A DNA stretch of 64,000 bases from Stictocephala bisonia (GCA_035578905.1 JAQJVL010000282.1:989001-1053000), one strand, 5' to 3'; counted from the first letter of the stretch, positions 1 through 10,399 are shown. The notes: a model not told the origin generated them from the sequence alone. Made by a program: numbers and translations.

Positions 1-199
1 TTAACCGATGAACCAGCTGATATGTCTGTGTGACGTCATTGACACCAAGATTTACTGCGCATCATGCGCGTGAACCCTACCGTATTATTCTAGTTACCGT
101 GGTTACCACTAATTTAAATCTAAGTACGTTTGTAGTAATAATTGCTTTATTTATCCTTCATGATTTGGCGGGGGGGGGGAATGGGGGAGGTAGGCCTAC
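1..199. other. Flank left of the Harbinger element
   Basis: AT-rich sequence with a run of G at about 170-179. A 65-codon open frame at 30-227 runs across the transposon boundary and looks fortuitous. No gene is supported. Confidence 0.6.
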
Positions 200-202
200 T
201 AA

Positions 203-241
203 GGGTACGCGCATAGTGAGGAGGTGAAGGTGGAGGTGTAG
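203..241 (+). repeat. Left Harbinger terminal inverted repeat
   Basis: 39 bp, identical to the reverse complement of 3746-3784. The preceding TAA (200-202) is one copy of the target duplication. A GGTGGAGGTG-like purine repeat follows inward. Confidence 0.92.
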
Positions 242-418
242 CTGGATGTGTAGGTGCAGGTGGAGGTACAGATGGAGGTAGCATCGTATAGTGCAGGAGG
301 TTTTACCTTGCCGTCTAGCTCGCCACCTCGCAGCTCTTTCCCCTCCTCAAACACGCGTCAACACAAGCAGTCGAGTGTTGTTTCTATCCATTAATCACAG
401 TGGTAGCTTTTTTGCCTA

Positions 419-3047
419 TTGCAACAATTTTCTCTGTCAGTGATGATAAGTGAAAGTAGTGATGATAGCGATGATATGTCTTCAGCATGTAAGTGGTGGC
501 TTACGGGAACGTTAAGTAATCGAACATTTAGTGCACATCCTGTTAATCAAGTGCGACAGGAACTAGGTGAATATCATCATCTTTTTCATGAACTAAAAAA
601 TTATCCTGAGAAGTTTCAAAATTATTTGCGAATGACTCCTGAAACGTTTAAGTACATATGTGAAACCATTTCTCCAAAGTTGGAGAGTTGTACTAAATAC
701 TGCAACTTGCATGTTAACCCTATCGGTCCAGAAGAACAGCTTGTACTGACTATAAGGTAAGTTACAGTACCTTCTGCCTGCAATTGCACATGTTCTGTAA
801 GTTAAAAAGTATATGCTTTGTTAAAGATAAACAGTGTAAATTGAAAAAAAAAATATATATGTATTGAAGTAAAATCAATAAAATTGTGCAAGATATAAAT
901 TTCATATATTCTTCTGTTATTTAATTCTCGAATATGTTTGTTGTATGTAAAAATGAGTTGGTAATAAGAAAGCAATTCCAGTTCATGAAAAATACAATTT
1001 ATTGGTAAAATGATAGTAACTAACAGGGATCTTTTCAAAGTAAAATACAAACGAAAGATATTAATGTACGCTACATAAAAATGCTGCAAATGTTTGAAAA
1101 TGTTATAATAGTAGGCCTAACATAATCTTAAAAAATGGTATTATTAAGTAAATTGCGCAAAGGAAAAATAGTAGTACTTATAAAAAACGTAAAGAACTAT
1201 TAAACTGTCATTAATTTATCGCCAGCTGAACGGCATTACAAAGACATTTTTAAAAGTTAGTGTACTCGGGAACATATGTTTCGCCGCCATCCTGGTTGTA
1301 GTTCAATGGTGAAGTCACGTCGCGGACCAGCTGTGCGAAGGTGACTGGTGATGGTGATGCCATGGTACTAGGAGAGGAACTGTCGTAGGGACTGTAGCGA
1401 TGAGAGCTTGTACTGTGGTCTACTGACGTAGGTCTAGTGACAGTTGATGTTGTTGAGAATGATGATGGTGGTTCGGGTGAGTATGCCATGTCAAAAAGAA
1501 TTTCTTGAACTTTCATCCTGAACAACATTTTCTTTCTAGGATTCAGGTTTTTAACATGGGGTAGCAGTGAGTTGAAGAACCCAACATCCTCGTCATTTGC
1601 CCTGTCCTCACTTTTCTGTTGCTTTAACTTCAACTTTTCTTTCTCCAACTGCACTAATTCCCGTCCAATAGCTTGTTGTGTCGTGATTCTTTTTTTAAAT
1701 CCTGTTCTTGTGATCAGGTCCTTCGTATTAAATCTTGGTGGCATTGCAGGGCTTGATGCATGAGATTTCTGCTGCTGGCGTGATTCACTCTCCGGCGCCG
1801 GTACTATTGTCAGATTCTCTGTGTCCAACTGTGGATTGTCAGGTTCATCACATTCTTGGCCTATCTCGGTCACTTCTTCCGACTCCTCTTCGTTTAGGTC
1901 GTGGTCTGAGTCATCTGCTATTACATCTGCAAGGTTTCCTGTTGATTTGCGGGGCAAAAACTGGTCTTTGAGAAACGCCATGCTGTCGTAATATTTCCAT
2001 GTGGGTGTTTCTGGTGCTGCAGCTCCAGACTTAATCGTTTTGGAAAATTGTTTTCTGAATTCTTGCCTCAAGTTCTTCCAAATTTGCTTCACAACTTTAT
2101 CTGGAACAAAACACGAAAACGTAAACGACTAATATTTTTAATATTATGTTTTTGGTTATATTGTGTTCTTTGGTTGCAGGTACTTGGCAACTGGAAGCAG
2201 TTTTAAAACTCTTGGATTTTCATTTCGAATGGGAGACAATACAGTGGGCAAAATCGTTAAGAATGTGTGCAAACTGTTATGGGAGACGTTCCAACCAGAG
2301 CATATGCCAGTTCCAACTATTGAAGGTTATGAGCAAGTTGCAAAAAGATTCTATGAGATTTGGAAATTCCCACACTGTATCGGAGCGTTGGACGGTAAAC
2401 ACTGTCGAATAAAATGCCCAGCGCATTCAGGGTCTATGTACTTCAATTATAAGAAGACTTTTTCAATTGTTCTACAGGGTGTTGCGGATGACCATTACAA
2501 GTTTATATTTATTGATGTTGGCGGTTTCGGCAAACAAAGCGATGGGGGAACCTTGAGGGCGTCAGATTTTGGAAGGTTGTTGGAACAAAACAAATTGTGT
2601 ATTCCCGAAGAAAAGTGTTTGCCTGACAGCAATATAAAAGTTCCACACGTTTTTATTGCAGATGAAGCGTATCCCTTGCGCGAGAATCTCATGAAACCTT
2701 ATTCGAAAAAAGCTCTTGGGGATGCAGAAGAAGTGTATAATAAACGGCTATCAAGTGCTAGAAAAACCATTGAGTGTGCCTTTGGCATTCTGTTTGCTAA
2801 GTGGCGGATATTAAGTGGTTATATTGAAACCTTGCCTGAGACTGCAGACGATATAATAAAGGCTGCATGCGTTTTACACAATATAATCATTAACAAAGAC
2901 GGATACTGCGGTGTACAGGAGTCAGAACTCCTGCCTTTCCCTACTGAACTGAACTTACAACCATTGGGTAGATCTGGAAATGCTACATCTAATCGAGCCA
3001 AAGAAGTTAGAAATAGTTTCAAGGAATATTTTGTAAACAACCCGTAA
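419..3047 (+). CDS. Harbinger (HARBI1-like) DDE transposase, two exons
   Basis: Predicted nuclease that cuts and joins the ends of the surrounding transposon. The model is join(419..756, 2180..3047), 401 residues, in the usual range for Harbinger transposases. The donor at 756/757 reads AAG|GTAAGT and the acceptor at 2179/2180 is TTGGTTGCAG. Splicing joins ..LTI to RYLATG, the conserved context ahead of the helix-turn-helix-like region (GSSFKTLGFSFRMGDNTV). The putative catalytic residues are D184 (GALDGKH), D274 (FIADEAYP) and E311 (KTIECAFGIL), with 36 residues between the second D and the E. YFNYKKTFSIVL and the GFGKQSDGGT block are also family-typical. The start at 419 is the first ATG of the frame; an internal ATG nine codons on is an alternative. 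The 1.4-kb intron contains exon 2 of the antisense MADF gene. No stop or frameshift is seen, so the enzyme may be functional. Confidence 0.88.
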
Positions 3048-3411
3048 TCAAGATAATACTTAGTTGCAACTGTGTGTCCTTGTTTATAGTTCATTAAAGA
3101 TTTCATTCGCAAGTTTCTAATTTTTACCTTATTTCAAACCTTTTACTTACTAATGTTAGATAAAAAATATATTAATTAATTAGAAAGTCTGCTATGGATA
3201 CTTTTACATTACACTTTAAACTGAATATCCCACATAAAACAGCAAAGCTGGTTTAAGTTTAAATTTAAAGTTTTTAGTTACCTGTAACTTTTAGCTCTTT
3301 CGCAATTTCCTTCCATTCCTTGTCCAGAACGTGACGATTGTGATGTTGCTTGTGTCTCTTGTCCCACAAGGCTGGACGACTTTGGACAGCAATAATAATA
3401 TCTTCCTTCAT
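1250..3411 (-). CDS. Harbinger accessory MADF-BESS DNA-binding protein, two exons
   Basis: Second protein of the transposon, predicted to bind DNA and partner the transposase; in Harbingers the non-nuclease ORF usually supplies DNA binding and nuclear import. The model is complement(join(1250..2100, 3282..3411)), 326 residues. The donor is ACAG|GTAAC (3282/3281) and the acceptor is TTGTTCCAG (2101/2100). Splicing restores a split GAT codon and a continuous MADF domain (about residues 4-95: AVQSRPALWDKRHK, then KQIWKNLRQEF, then WKYYDSMAFLKDQFLPR). An acidic linker follows (about 105-130), then a basic/coiled stretch (LVQLEKEKLKLKQQK, about 193-206) and a C-terminal BESS motif (about 213-248, FFNSLLPHVKNLNPRKK). 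The start is the ATG at 3411, just before the domain. The frame is open upstream to 3549, but that part is proline-rich and not MADF-like. The intron contains transposase exon 2. Confidence 0.82.
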
Positions 3412-3745
3412 TTCGGATAACAGGTTATCAAAAACTAACAGAAACCAACAAGCGTAACTAAACGTTGACTTGGGTGAAAGCAGACTGAAGGGAGTGGCGG
3501 GGTGTACCGGAAGAGGGGGTTGGGGGGTGCGTGGCCTTGAGTGGACCAATCACGTTAAAGCAGCGAGCAAAGCCGCGAGCTAGGCAGCGAGGAAAATCAA
3601 ACTAGTTTGTTTTCGAAAAACATCCTGCTAGGCCTCCTTGTAAGTGGCGAGCTACACCTCTACCGCGACCTGCTCACCATGCGCGCACGCATTTAACCTA
3701 ATGAAATTGTTTTACCTCGCCGTTAACGGCGACCTGCACCTACAC

Positions 3746-3784
3746 CTACACCTCCACCTTCACCTCCTCACTATGCGCGTACCC
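3746..3784 (-). repeat. Right Harbinger terminal inverted repeat
   Basis: 39 bp, reverse complement of 203-241, followed by TAA at 3785-3787 (second target duplication copy). Confidence 0.92.
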
Positions 3785-3839
3785 TAACAACGGTACCGGC
3801 TCTGCCATCCGCACAAAGAACTGTAGCTCTCCACACACC

Positions 3840-3908
3840 AAGTTTCTATAACTCGAAACTCATACGGCGCACTATTAGATGCACCTCTGATTCTTTCTTC
3901 TCTATGAC
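3840..3908 (-). repeat. MITE end fragment (CACAGAG family)
   Basis: The reverse complement reads gagaagaaagaatcagagg followed by a segment like aatagtgcgc and tttcgag. This matches the left end of the MITE at 41275 and the repeat units at 17.45-17.89 kb. Only the terminal ~70 bp is present. Confidence 0.55.
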
Positions 3909-5104
3909 CTTTACTAATTTGCGTAAGATTCTCGCTATGAAAAGGCACTTGATGATTACAGCATCGACATTTTAAATAGAAATGGAGTTAATAGCCCCGT
4001 GCTGTTTCTGCCCCCTCCCCCCAATTCGATAAAAGGTAATTTAGTCGTTTTTACGAACTAACGAACTATATTTTATTGCGTGTACCTTGATTCAAACATT
4101 GTACAAATTTCCAAAAAGCATTAATTCGTTTCGAACTACACGTGTTATCTCCAAATATATGAAACAACATTGTTTCGTGAACCGTTCCAAGAAAGAGGAC
4201 CGATCTTGTTCTACTCAAGTTGAAAGTGCAAGGACGTCAATCCGGTATGGCACGACACTGGTCCAGTGGCAGAGGAGTTCCCAGGATGGGGTAGATCACT
4301 CAGCGATCCGGTTGCACCAAGTCAGTCGTTTATTGTTATAGCCCTGGTGCAGGAGATGCAGATAGCCCATAAAACGTAGTGACTGATATGACCGTAAAGG
4401 GCTAGGTGACCATAAGCCCGGTTGGGGTAGGGATGGGGAGAAGTCGACTGAAAGATTCCGACTTGAGCAGCAAGAAAGGCTTGTCTATGAATGTTTACTA
4501 CGATAATTTACAAATTAAGAGGACGAATCTATTTCAACACAAAAACAGTTAAATAACAAAGAATACAAATGTTAAAAGTAATTAATTGTCTTGTCTGGCA
4601 CCAAGGGCACATGAAAGAGTTCTAAAAATATAATTCTGTACAACGCAAATTGAGTTTTACTTGAAAAATGTTTCATATATATTTAATTGAGATGAGATGA
4701 TGGTTTACGGTTGAAGTTTTCACATACGGTGAATAAACTTGTGGTTCCTAATCCTTGTCATTGATGAAAAATCAATATCTTCACCATACGTTTACAAAGA
4801 AATTTTAATTTACTAAATAAGTTATAGAAGGAGAAACAAAAAACTAAACTTTCTACAAAAATGTCGAAATGAGTATGAAAAGTGTTGCTTGTGTTGAAAA
4901 ACTGAATATATAACTGTCATGTAGTTTAGATTGTTTGTACTAGATGAAAAATATTAACTGTAATGAAATTTTATAAATACTTCACTACTATACTATACTA
5001 CAACAAACACTGTAGATTGTTAGAGGAGAAAATTTATTGAGAAATCAAAAACATTTCAGTAATTATTTTCGTACAATAAATAAATAAAAATAAAATACAC
5101 TGAA
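3909..5104. other. Intergenic, no gene seen
   Basis: 4190-4480 is less AT-rich and could be a fragment of an old transposon or exon, but no family motif is readable. The 84-codon open frame at 4087-4341 shows no recognisable domain. From 4490 onward the sequence is simple AT-rich intergenic DNA. Confidence 0.5.
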
Positions 5105-5460
5105 TTACCCAACATAGTAAAACAGGAAATAGTTCCGATCACAGATTACTTGAGAAAGGATAGAATTTCATACTTTAAACGTGTAATGAGGATGCCTGAT
5201 CCTACTAACAATACAAATCATAATTAAGTTGATCAAACTAAAAGACAAAATCAAACTGGACAAAAGAAATACAGAAAGACTTGAAAATACTTAAATCAAC
5301 CATGAAAATAAATAAGTACTAAAAGAGAAGCAAATAATATTCACTCACAAGATGAGAGAACTAGAGCGTTGAAAGTATTTTCAGACTCGACGCAGATCCA
5401 GAGAATGAAGGAATACTGGGAGGGGATACAGTCAAATAAACGACTATGAAGACCATTGGG
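5105..5460 (+). pseudogene. Non-LTR retrotransposon RT C-terminus remnant
   Basis: Around 5125-5215 the plus strand reads ITDYLRKDRISYF then KRVMRMPDPTN. This resembles the R(I/L)RWFGHV.RMPD motif at the C-terminus of RTE-type and related retrotransposon polymerases. The following ~200 bp keeps patches such as THKMRELER and MKEYWEGIQSNK but crosses several stops and frames. It is an old, 5'-truncated and inactive copy. Family assignment is from motif memory only. Confidence 0.42.
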
Positions 5461-5988
5461 GGAAAAATAAATAAAGAGACTTTTGTTGTTCACTTTATTT
5501 ATGTTGTAAGCTGTATACAAATAATATAAAGAATACTAATTATATTAAACAGATTTTTTTATAAAGATGATTTCTTAAAATTTGGATAGAACACCACAAT
5601 TTTTCTTTCTTTTTTGAGCTGAAATTTAGTAAAAAAGTCGGTTGAAACTTTTTGGAAGTTAAATTTTCAAAATCCCTTTGATACAATTTACCCGTTAAAT
5701 AAAATATTTAAAAATTATAAACAAAAAACTTCGTTTCCAATATATTTTGAATACAACTTAAATTTGCAGTGACGCAAAACTATCTTTAAAATAGTGACAA
5801 ATAATGTTAGGAACTATACAGCTCCAGCGTTAAATTAAATTTTATTTGCGTAAAATTCTATAGATATATCTTGTTTTATTAAAAAATAATCTGCTCTTCA
5901 GAAAGGTGAGCGGGGATGATATTACAAATAAATTCAGTAGCAGAAAGGTTAAAAATAAGAAGAAGATTCTAAGTGGCAATCCTACCGA
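5461..5988. other. AT-rich intergenic, nothing recognised
   Basis: Homopolymer-rich AT sequence with no sustained open frame, repeat structure or motif. Confidence 0.5.
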
Positions 5989-6068
5989 ACTGGAGCCGAG
6001 TGGTTTAGACATATATCACTGGCCACTGTGATAGCCGATAGACAGGGACTCGGGAACCCACTTAGCGG
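5989..6068 (+). repeat. tRNA-like SINE head (Leu-type boxes)
   Basis: An A-box-like gccgagtggtttagac (about 5995-6010) is followed about 45 bp later by gggactcgggaacccac, a degraded B box. The spacing and the GCCGAGTGGTTTA motif fit a leucine-type tRNA-derived RNA polymerase III promoter. I do not see a good cloverleaf, so this is not called a tRNA gene. Confidence 0.38.
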
Positions 6069-6265
6069 CGTGGCGCCACAGGCAGACCTGGATGACGTCA
6101 CGGGAACTGCGCGTGCGCGTCACGACCCTACTTCACACTTTGTCGTGTTGCAACGATTGTAGTAGAGTTTGCATGGCTAATAATCACTTGTATTGGCAAT
6201 TTACGATCAGTTTCAGATGATTTTCTGTAACCTTTGGCTACAAGGTTGTTTATAAATCTTTGCAG
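6069..6265 (+). promoter_or_regulatory. Possible promoter with CRE and NRF1-like sites, and a noncoding first exon
   Basis: A small GC-rich island holds a perfect CRE, tgacgtca (6093-6100), and a tgcgcgtgcgc stretch (6108-6118) resembling an NRF1 site. Downstream a strong donor, TTTGCAG|GTAAGAAA, lies at 6265/6266. An ATG at about 6173 opens only a very short frame. The arrangement fits a promoter and 5'-UTR exon of a plus-strand gene whose coding exons are not visible nearby. The CRE could instead serve the opposite strand. Confidence 0.35.
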
Positions 6266-6269
6266 GTAA

Positions 6270-7080
6270 GAAATCCACCATTATAGTAGGCATAAGTAAG
6301 AAAACATCTAAAACATTTTAAAATTATAACGTATGGTAAATTTGTTTCATCAGTAGATTTTCATAATCAACCAATTTAAGTCGCCTTTGACTTATAAAAA
6401 TGAACATTTTACTGAGGTTTCCTTAGTTTTCCCTGGGTTATGGTTTTCTTAAGTATATTTTTCAGGGTGTGTATAGTGCTATTTCTGGCTGAATATTTTT
6501 TTTTTTAATCGCCTAATTATGTGCCTTTGCAATTTTGAGATGATTTTTTCACCTATGTCTGAATAGTCAAGAAATTTTACAAGTATCCTGTTTTATCAAT
6601 TCACATCCCATACAAACATGCACTGTGTATCCAAAATTTGAATGAAGAAATATGTCGCTCCCAAGAACATTCTGTCATTTACCTTGGAATCGCATCACGC
6701 TTCATCTTTGTAAGGTAAATGGCATCTCTACAGATATTTGAATGGTGTTTACTATAATCTCAGTTTTAAGGCCTAAGTGATCACAACTGCAACAACTGAT
6801 AAAGCCACTGCCCTCAAATTTATTTGAAATATCTTTCTTAGGAAAACAAAATTGTCGCAATAGTCAGGCCTCACCGGCTAAATAATTCGTAATACGAGAT
6901 GACGGGGGTGAGTGAAGCCATCGTCACCCCCTTGAATCGGAGTGACTATTCAGTTCTATGAACAGCGACCATTCGGTCAACCTATGAATTCGAAAATACA
7001 ATAACAAAATTATTTATATTTTTATCAATAATTCTAAGGTTTTTTCGTAAAATCGTTATTCTGTAGTGTACTGTGAACAG
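6270..7080. other. Intergenic, no gene seen
   Basis: AT-rich. The only structure noted is a small inverted repeat at about 6905-6935, gggggtga ... tcaccccc. Confidence 0.5.
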
Positions 7081-7400
7081 TGCAAGGAAAAGCAGAGTTG
7101 AATTCAGCTTTGGCGGGAAAGGGCGATAGGCTACCAATGAGAATCAGACGATTCCGACGTTTTGGACAACCTTGAACAGGTGAGCCGAGCCAAGCGACCC
7201 AAAATGGAGCCAACGAAACCCGCGCACACGCGTCAAGTCGCACAAAAAAGCTGCGTCTGCTACTGGAGTTGGGCCCAAGGCCATTGCGCCGCCACGCACA
7301 ACAGGTTGGGACCTGCAGACTACACTGCAGTTCGACACAGGCCGGGTGCAGCTGTAGTCAGCAGTGCTCCACAAGCTCTTGCTGTCAGGTTGTCATAATT
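7081..7400 (+). promoter_or_regulatory. Promoter-like island with E2F and CCAAT motifs
   Basis: tttggcgggaaa (7109-7120) is a full match to the E2F/DP consensus. A CCAAT box lies just downstream (ctaccaatgag, about 7131-7141). At 7179/7180 AACAG|GTGAGC is a good splice donor. The island (to about 7390) is far more GC-rich than its surroundings. An ATG-initiated frame (about 7204-7398) is basic and lacks a recognisable domain. I read this as a candidate promoter and first exon of a cell-cycle-type gene, orientation uncertain because E2F sites are nearly symmetric. No downstream exons were identified. Confidence 0.35.
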
Positions 7401-8040
7401 AATACACGAGTACATTTCATCCTAATTACCCACATAATTTGAAATGACAAACAAAAAGTGGAAAAAAAAACACTTTGGTCCACCTACAAGTCTGGTTTGT
7501 TTCAGCCTTCACGTTAGAACAATGCTTAGTGCAAATGTACTGAGGTCCCCTTCCCCTGGGCAACCTGTAGGGTAATCGAAACAAAAGAATAACATTGTAA
7601 AAAGTTAGTTTCCCACATTTACCAATATTTGGAAGATATTTCACTAACCCTATTTAATAATTTAATACGTACCTAATGCATTTATTTTATGTTAGGTTAA
7701 ATTATATTCAGAATGACTTGGCAATATATAGCTGCAGTTATGACTTTGTCAATGCTGTAAAGTTTGATGGCAATAAAGGATTATAATTATTATAAAAAGT
7801 ATACAGAATCTGAACCCAATTTTTAACGTTATATTCATAATTAATTATTTATTGTAAAATTAATATTTGATTCTATTTAGATCACTTTCAAAGACGCTGC
7901 TACTATTCATATTATAAACTCAATTCAAATAAAAAAATCATATTTATTAGTTGCTCTAACACGCCAAATAATACACATTGATTAATAATTACTTGACTTA
8001 AGTATTATTTGTATTCAGGCATTTTGGAATGACAATTTTC
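7401..8040. other. AT-rich intergenic, nothing recognised
   Basis: No open frame with a known motif. The 72-codon frame on minus (7426-7644) looks fortuitous. Confidence 0.5.
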
Positions 8041-8822
8041 AATCAAAAAAACGTTAAAATGACTGTTTCAATAAAATAAACTTTGAAATTACTGTTTTAT
8101 AATAAAATAATCGTTGATATGAATATATTTAAATTCAATAATCGTTTAAACGACTATGTTCCAAAAATAAAAGGTGAAACGACTATGTTCCAATAAAATA
8201 AAAGATGAAACTACTACTGTATATTCCAATAAAATAAAAGATGAAACGACTGTTTCAATATAATAAAAGATGAAATGACTATGTTTCAATAAAAGATTAC
8301 ACGACTATATTACAATAAAATAAAAGATGAAACGACTATGTTCCAATAAAATAAAATAAAAGATGAAACAACTATGTTTCAATAAAATAAAAGATGAAAC
8401 GACTATGTTCCAATAAAATAAAAGATGAAACGACTATGTTCCAATAAAATAAAAGATGAAACGACTATGTTCCAATAAAATAAAAGATGAAACGACTATG
8501 TTCCAATAAAATTAAATAAAAGTTGAAACGACTATGTTTCAATAAAATAAAAGAAGAAACGACTATGTTCCAATAAAATAAAAGATGAAACGACTATGTT
8601 CCAATAAAATAAAAGATGAAACTACTATGTTCCAATAAAATAAAAGAAGAAACGACTATGTTCCAATAAAATAAAAGATGAAATGACTATGTTCCAACAA
8701 AATAAAATAAAAGATGAAACGACTATGTTCCAATAAAATAAAATAAAAGATGAAACGACTATGTTCCAATAAAATAAAATAAAAGATGAAACGACTATGT
8801 TTCAATAAAATAAATGTCGAAA
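8041..8822 (+). repeat. 31/36-bp AT-rich minisatellite
   Basis: About 20 imperfect copies of a 31-bp unit of the form aaacgactatgttccaa + taaaataaaagatg. Some copies are 36 bp through an extra aaata. The left side (8041-8230) is divergent and the centre (8290-8800) is homogeneous, with tttcaa/ttccaa variants. Every unit carries AATAAA-type hexamers. No coding potential is seen. Confidence 0.88.
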
Positions 8823-9383
8823 CGAATGAAAAACGATGCTCCTAAAAAAACATTTTTGCCTTTTTAAGAAGTCTTGTAAAACATTTAGTTTTTTTTAATA
8901 ATAGTTTAGTACACTAATGGTTTCGTTAAAAGTGAAATTAAATGAGCTATCAATGAATTATGAAAATCAAGTGAAATATTAAAACCTAATTTCGTTCCAT
9001 AATTGTGTACATTTTATTCTTATTATTGTATAAAAATTTTTTTTACCGATTTAAGTAGGCTATTTTCTAATATTTTTTTTGAGGGATGATAAATCTCAAA
9101 AGAAAACAATAAAATAGGGAAAACAAATATATATGCAGTAAAATATTTTATTTGATTTACATTATTAAGCTAAGAAAATGTTTTAATAGCAGGCAATAAA
9201 AAATGAAAATGTTTAAATGATTATTGATCTCCTTCCCCCAACAGAGTTATTAAAGGTCACACATTGGAATAGGACAAGTAAAAAGGACTAACTAATGGAG
9301 GTGTCATCTAGTAAGTCTTATACTGTGCTTGAGTAACACACATCCTCAATACAAGATGGAGATAAACTGGGATAGACTCATGA
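8823..9383. other. AT-rich intergenic, nothing recognised
   Basis: No gene or repeat structure seen up to the hAT element that follows. Confidence 0.5.
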
Positions 9384-9391
9384 GTCATAGT

Positions 9392-10238
9392 TAGGGTCGC
9401 CACACGTCCGTATTTTGTACGGACATTCAATGTCCGCATCCGTACCGTACAAAGTAAAAACCGGGTAAATGTCCGTATTTTTCATTCTATTAATATAAAA
9501 AATAAATATTTTAAATATTCATTATTGTAAAATATACAAACGTGTATTAATTCGGGCAATAGTCAATCGACACTCGTGAGAGGTTGTGTAATGTCTCACA
9601 TACTATGGATCTATTTATATAACACCATACACCTCCCTCCCCTTTAAAAAAGAAGTTTTTCAACTCTTGAAATTCGCCGAAAATAAGTGTGAAAATTTTG
9701 AAAGAGTGCTGGAGTTTACTTTTTCTCTTATCAGTCCTTTAGCATCAGTTGAACAAGCATTATTATAGTGAAAAATGTCTGGACACCCGATCGAATTAGA
9801 CTGTCAGTGGAGAAGGGCAAAGCAGTTCTGAGCATCAAAGCATCATGTATTACATAATCTTCAGGAAAATATCACTAGATTCAGCCTTCAGCCAGTATAC
9901 TAGTACAACTAGCACAAGAGATGCCTGAACAATTATGACAATTTATTGAATTATACCGAGTTAACTTAAACTTAATGAATGGCTTTTGAAATGATAAAAA
10001 AAAAAAAAAACATTAATATTGTATTATTCAGTAATCTTAAATTAAAAGCTAGTTGTAATATTAATATTACGAGTACACATCACAAAGTCGTTAATTATTT
10101 CCCCCAATTAACAACCTGAATCGCATATACAGTAATAAAATTCATAAGACAGTTTTCAAAATACCCCCTCCTCCCACCAGACCCCAAGTATATCTGGTGT
10201 TCGTATTTATTTTACTTTGAAAATGTATGGCAGCCCTA
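9392..10238 (+). mobile_element. hAT-type element, internally decayed (847 bp)
   Basis: The ends are short inverted repeats, tagggtcgccacac and (reverse complement of the right end) tagggctgccatac. They are flanked by the near-identical 8-mers gtcatagt (9384-9391) and gtcataat (10239-10246), the duplication length expected of hAT. Inside, 9650-9850 reads on plus as a broken hAT dimerisation domain: ENFERVLEFTFSL, SVEQAL, then after a frame shift KCLDTRSN and SGEGKAVLSIK, matching the VER.FS..N..WT..RNRLSVE pattern. Most of the transposase is absent. A second copy of the family lies at 22.7-23.9 kb. Confidence 0.78.
9650..9850 (+). pseudogene. hAT transposase C-terminal remnant (copy A)
   Basis: Degenerate dimerisation domain inside the 9392-10238 element, spread over two frames with an in-frame stop. 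It is clearly related to the fragment at 22.7-22.9 kb: both share gaaaataagt and aatgtctggaca segments and the tcagtggagaagg stretch. Not functional. Confidence 0.65.
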
Positions 10239-10246
10239 GTCATAAT

Positions 10247-10330
10247 ACATTTTGAAAGGGATCAGCTGTTCATTAGTATTTGGGCTGTTTATGAAATAAT
10301 GACACTTTCTAAGGAATAGGCCTTATTTTA
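10247..10330 (+). repeat. SINE body fragment
   Basis: Shares cagctgttcatt and aatgacactttctaag with the SINE at 56.8 kb. Only the middle and 3' part is present, just right of the hAT duplication. Confidence 0.5.
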
Positions 10331-10399
10331 AAACAAATTTATAGATTAGATGAGTGAAGTAAATTTTTATCAATTTAAACTCATTAAATTAACTTATGA

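Larger units (their letters stand above)
203..3784 (+). mobile_element. Complete PIF/Harbinger DNA transposon (3582 bp)
   Basis: The ends are perfect 39-bp inverted repeats (203-241 and 3746-3784) starting gggtacgcgcatagtgagga. Sub-terminal GGTGGAGGTG-type repeats extend the similarity to about 260 and 3732. The element is flanked by TAA at 200-202 and 3785-3787, matching the 3-bp TWA target duplication typical of PIF/Harbinger. It encodes a DDE transposase on plus and a MADF-BESS protein on minus, the two-gene layout known in this superfamily. Both frames are uninterrupted once spliced, and the TIRs are identical over 39 bp, so I infer a young and possibly active copy. Inner sequences near both ends are rich in short gcgagct/cgacct motifs that could be transposase-binding sites; that is inference. 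Confidence 0.93.

Noticed and set aside
5990..6066. Functional tRNA-Leu gene
   Set aside because: A and B boxes are only approximate and I could not draw acceptor and anticodon stems, so it is treated as a SINE-type head.
7200..7345. Histone H3-like N-terminus in the E2F island
   Set aside because: A few residues in one frame recalled the H3 tail, but the alignment needs gaps and lacks the conserved ARTKQTARKS core.
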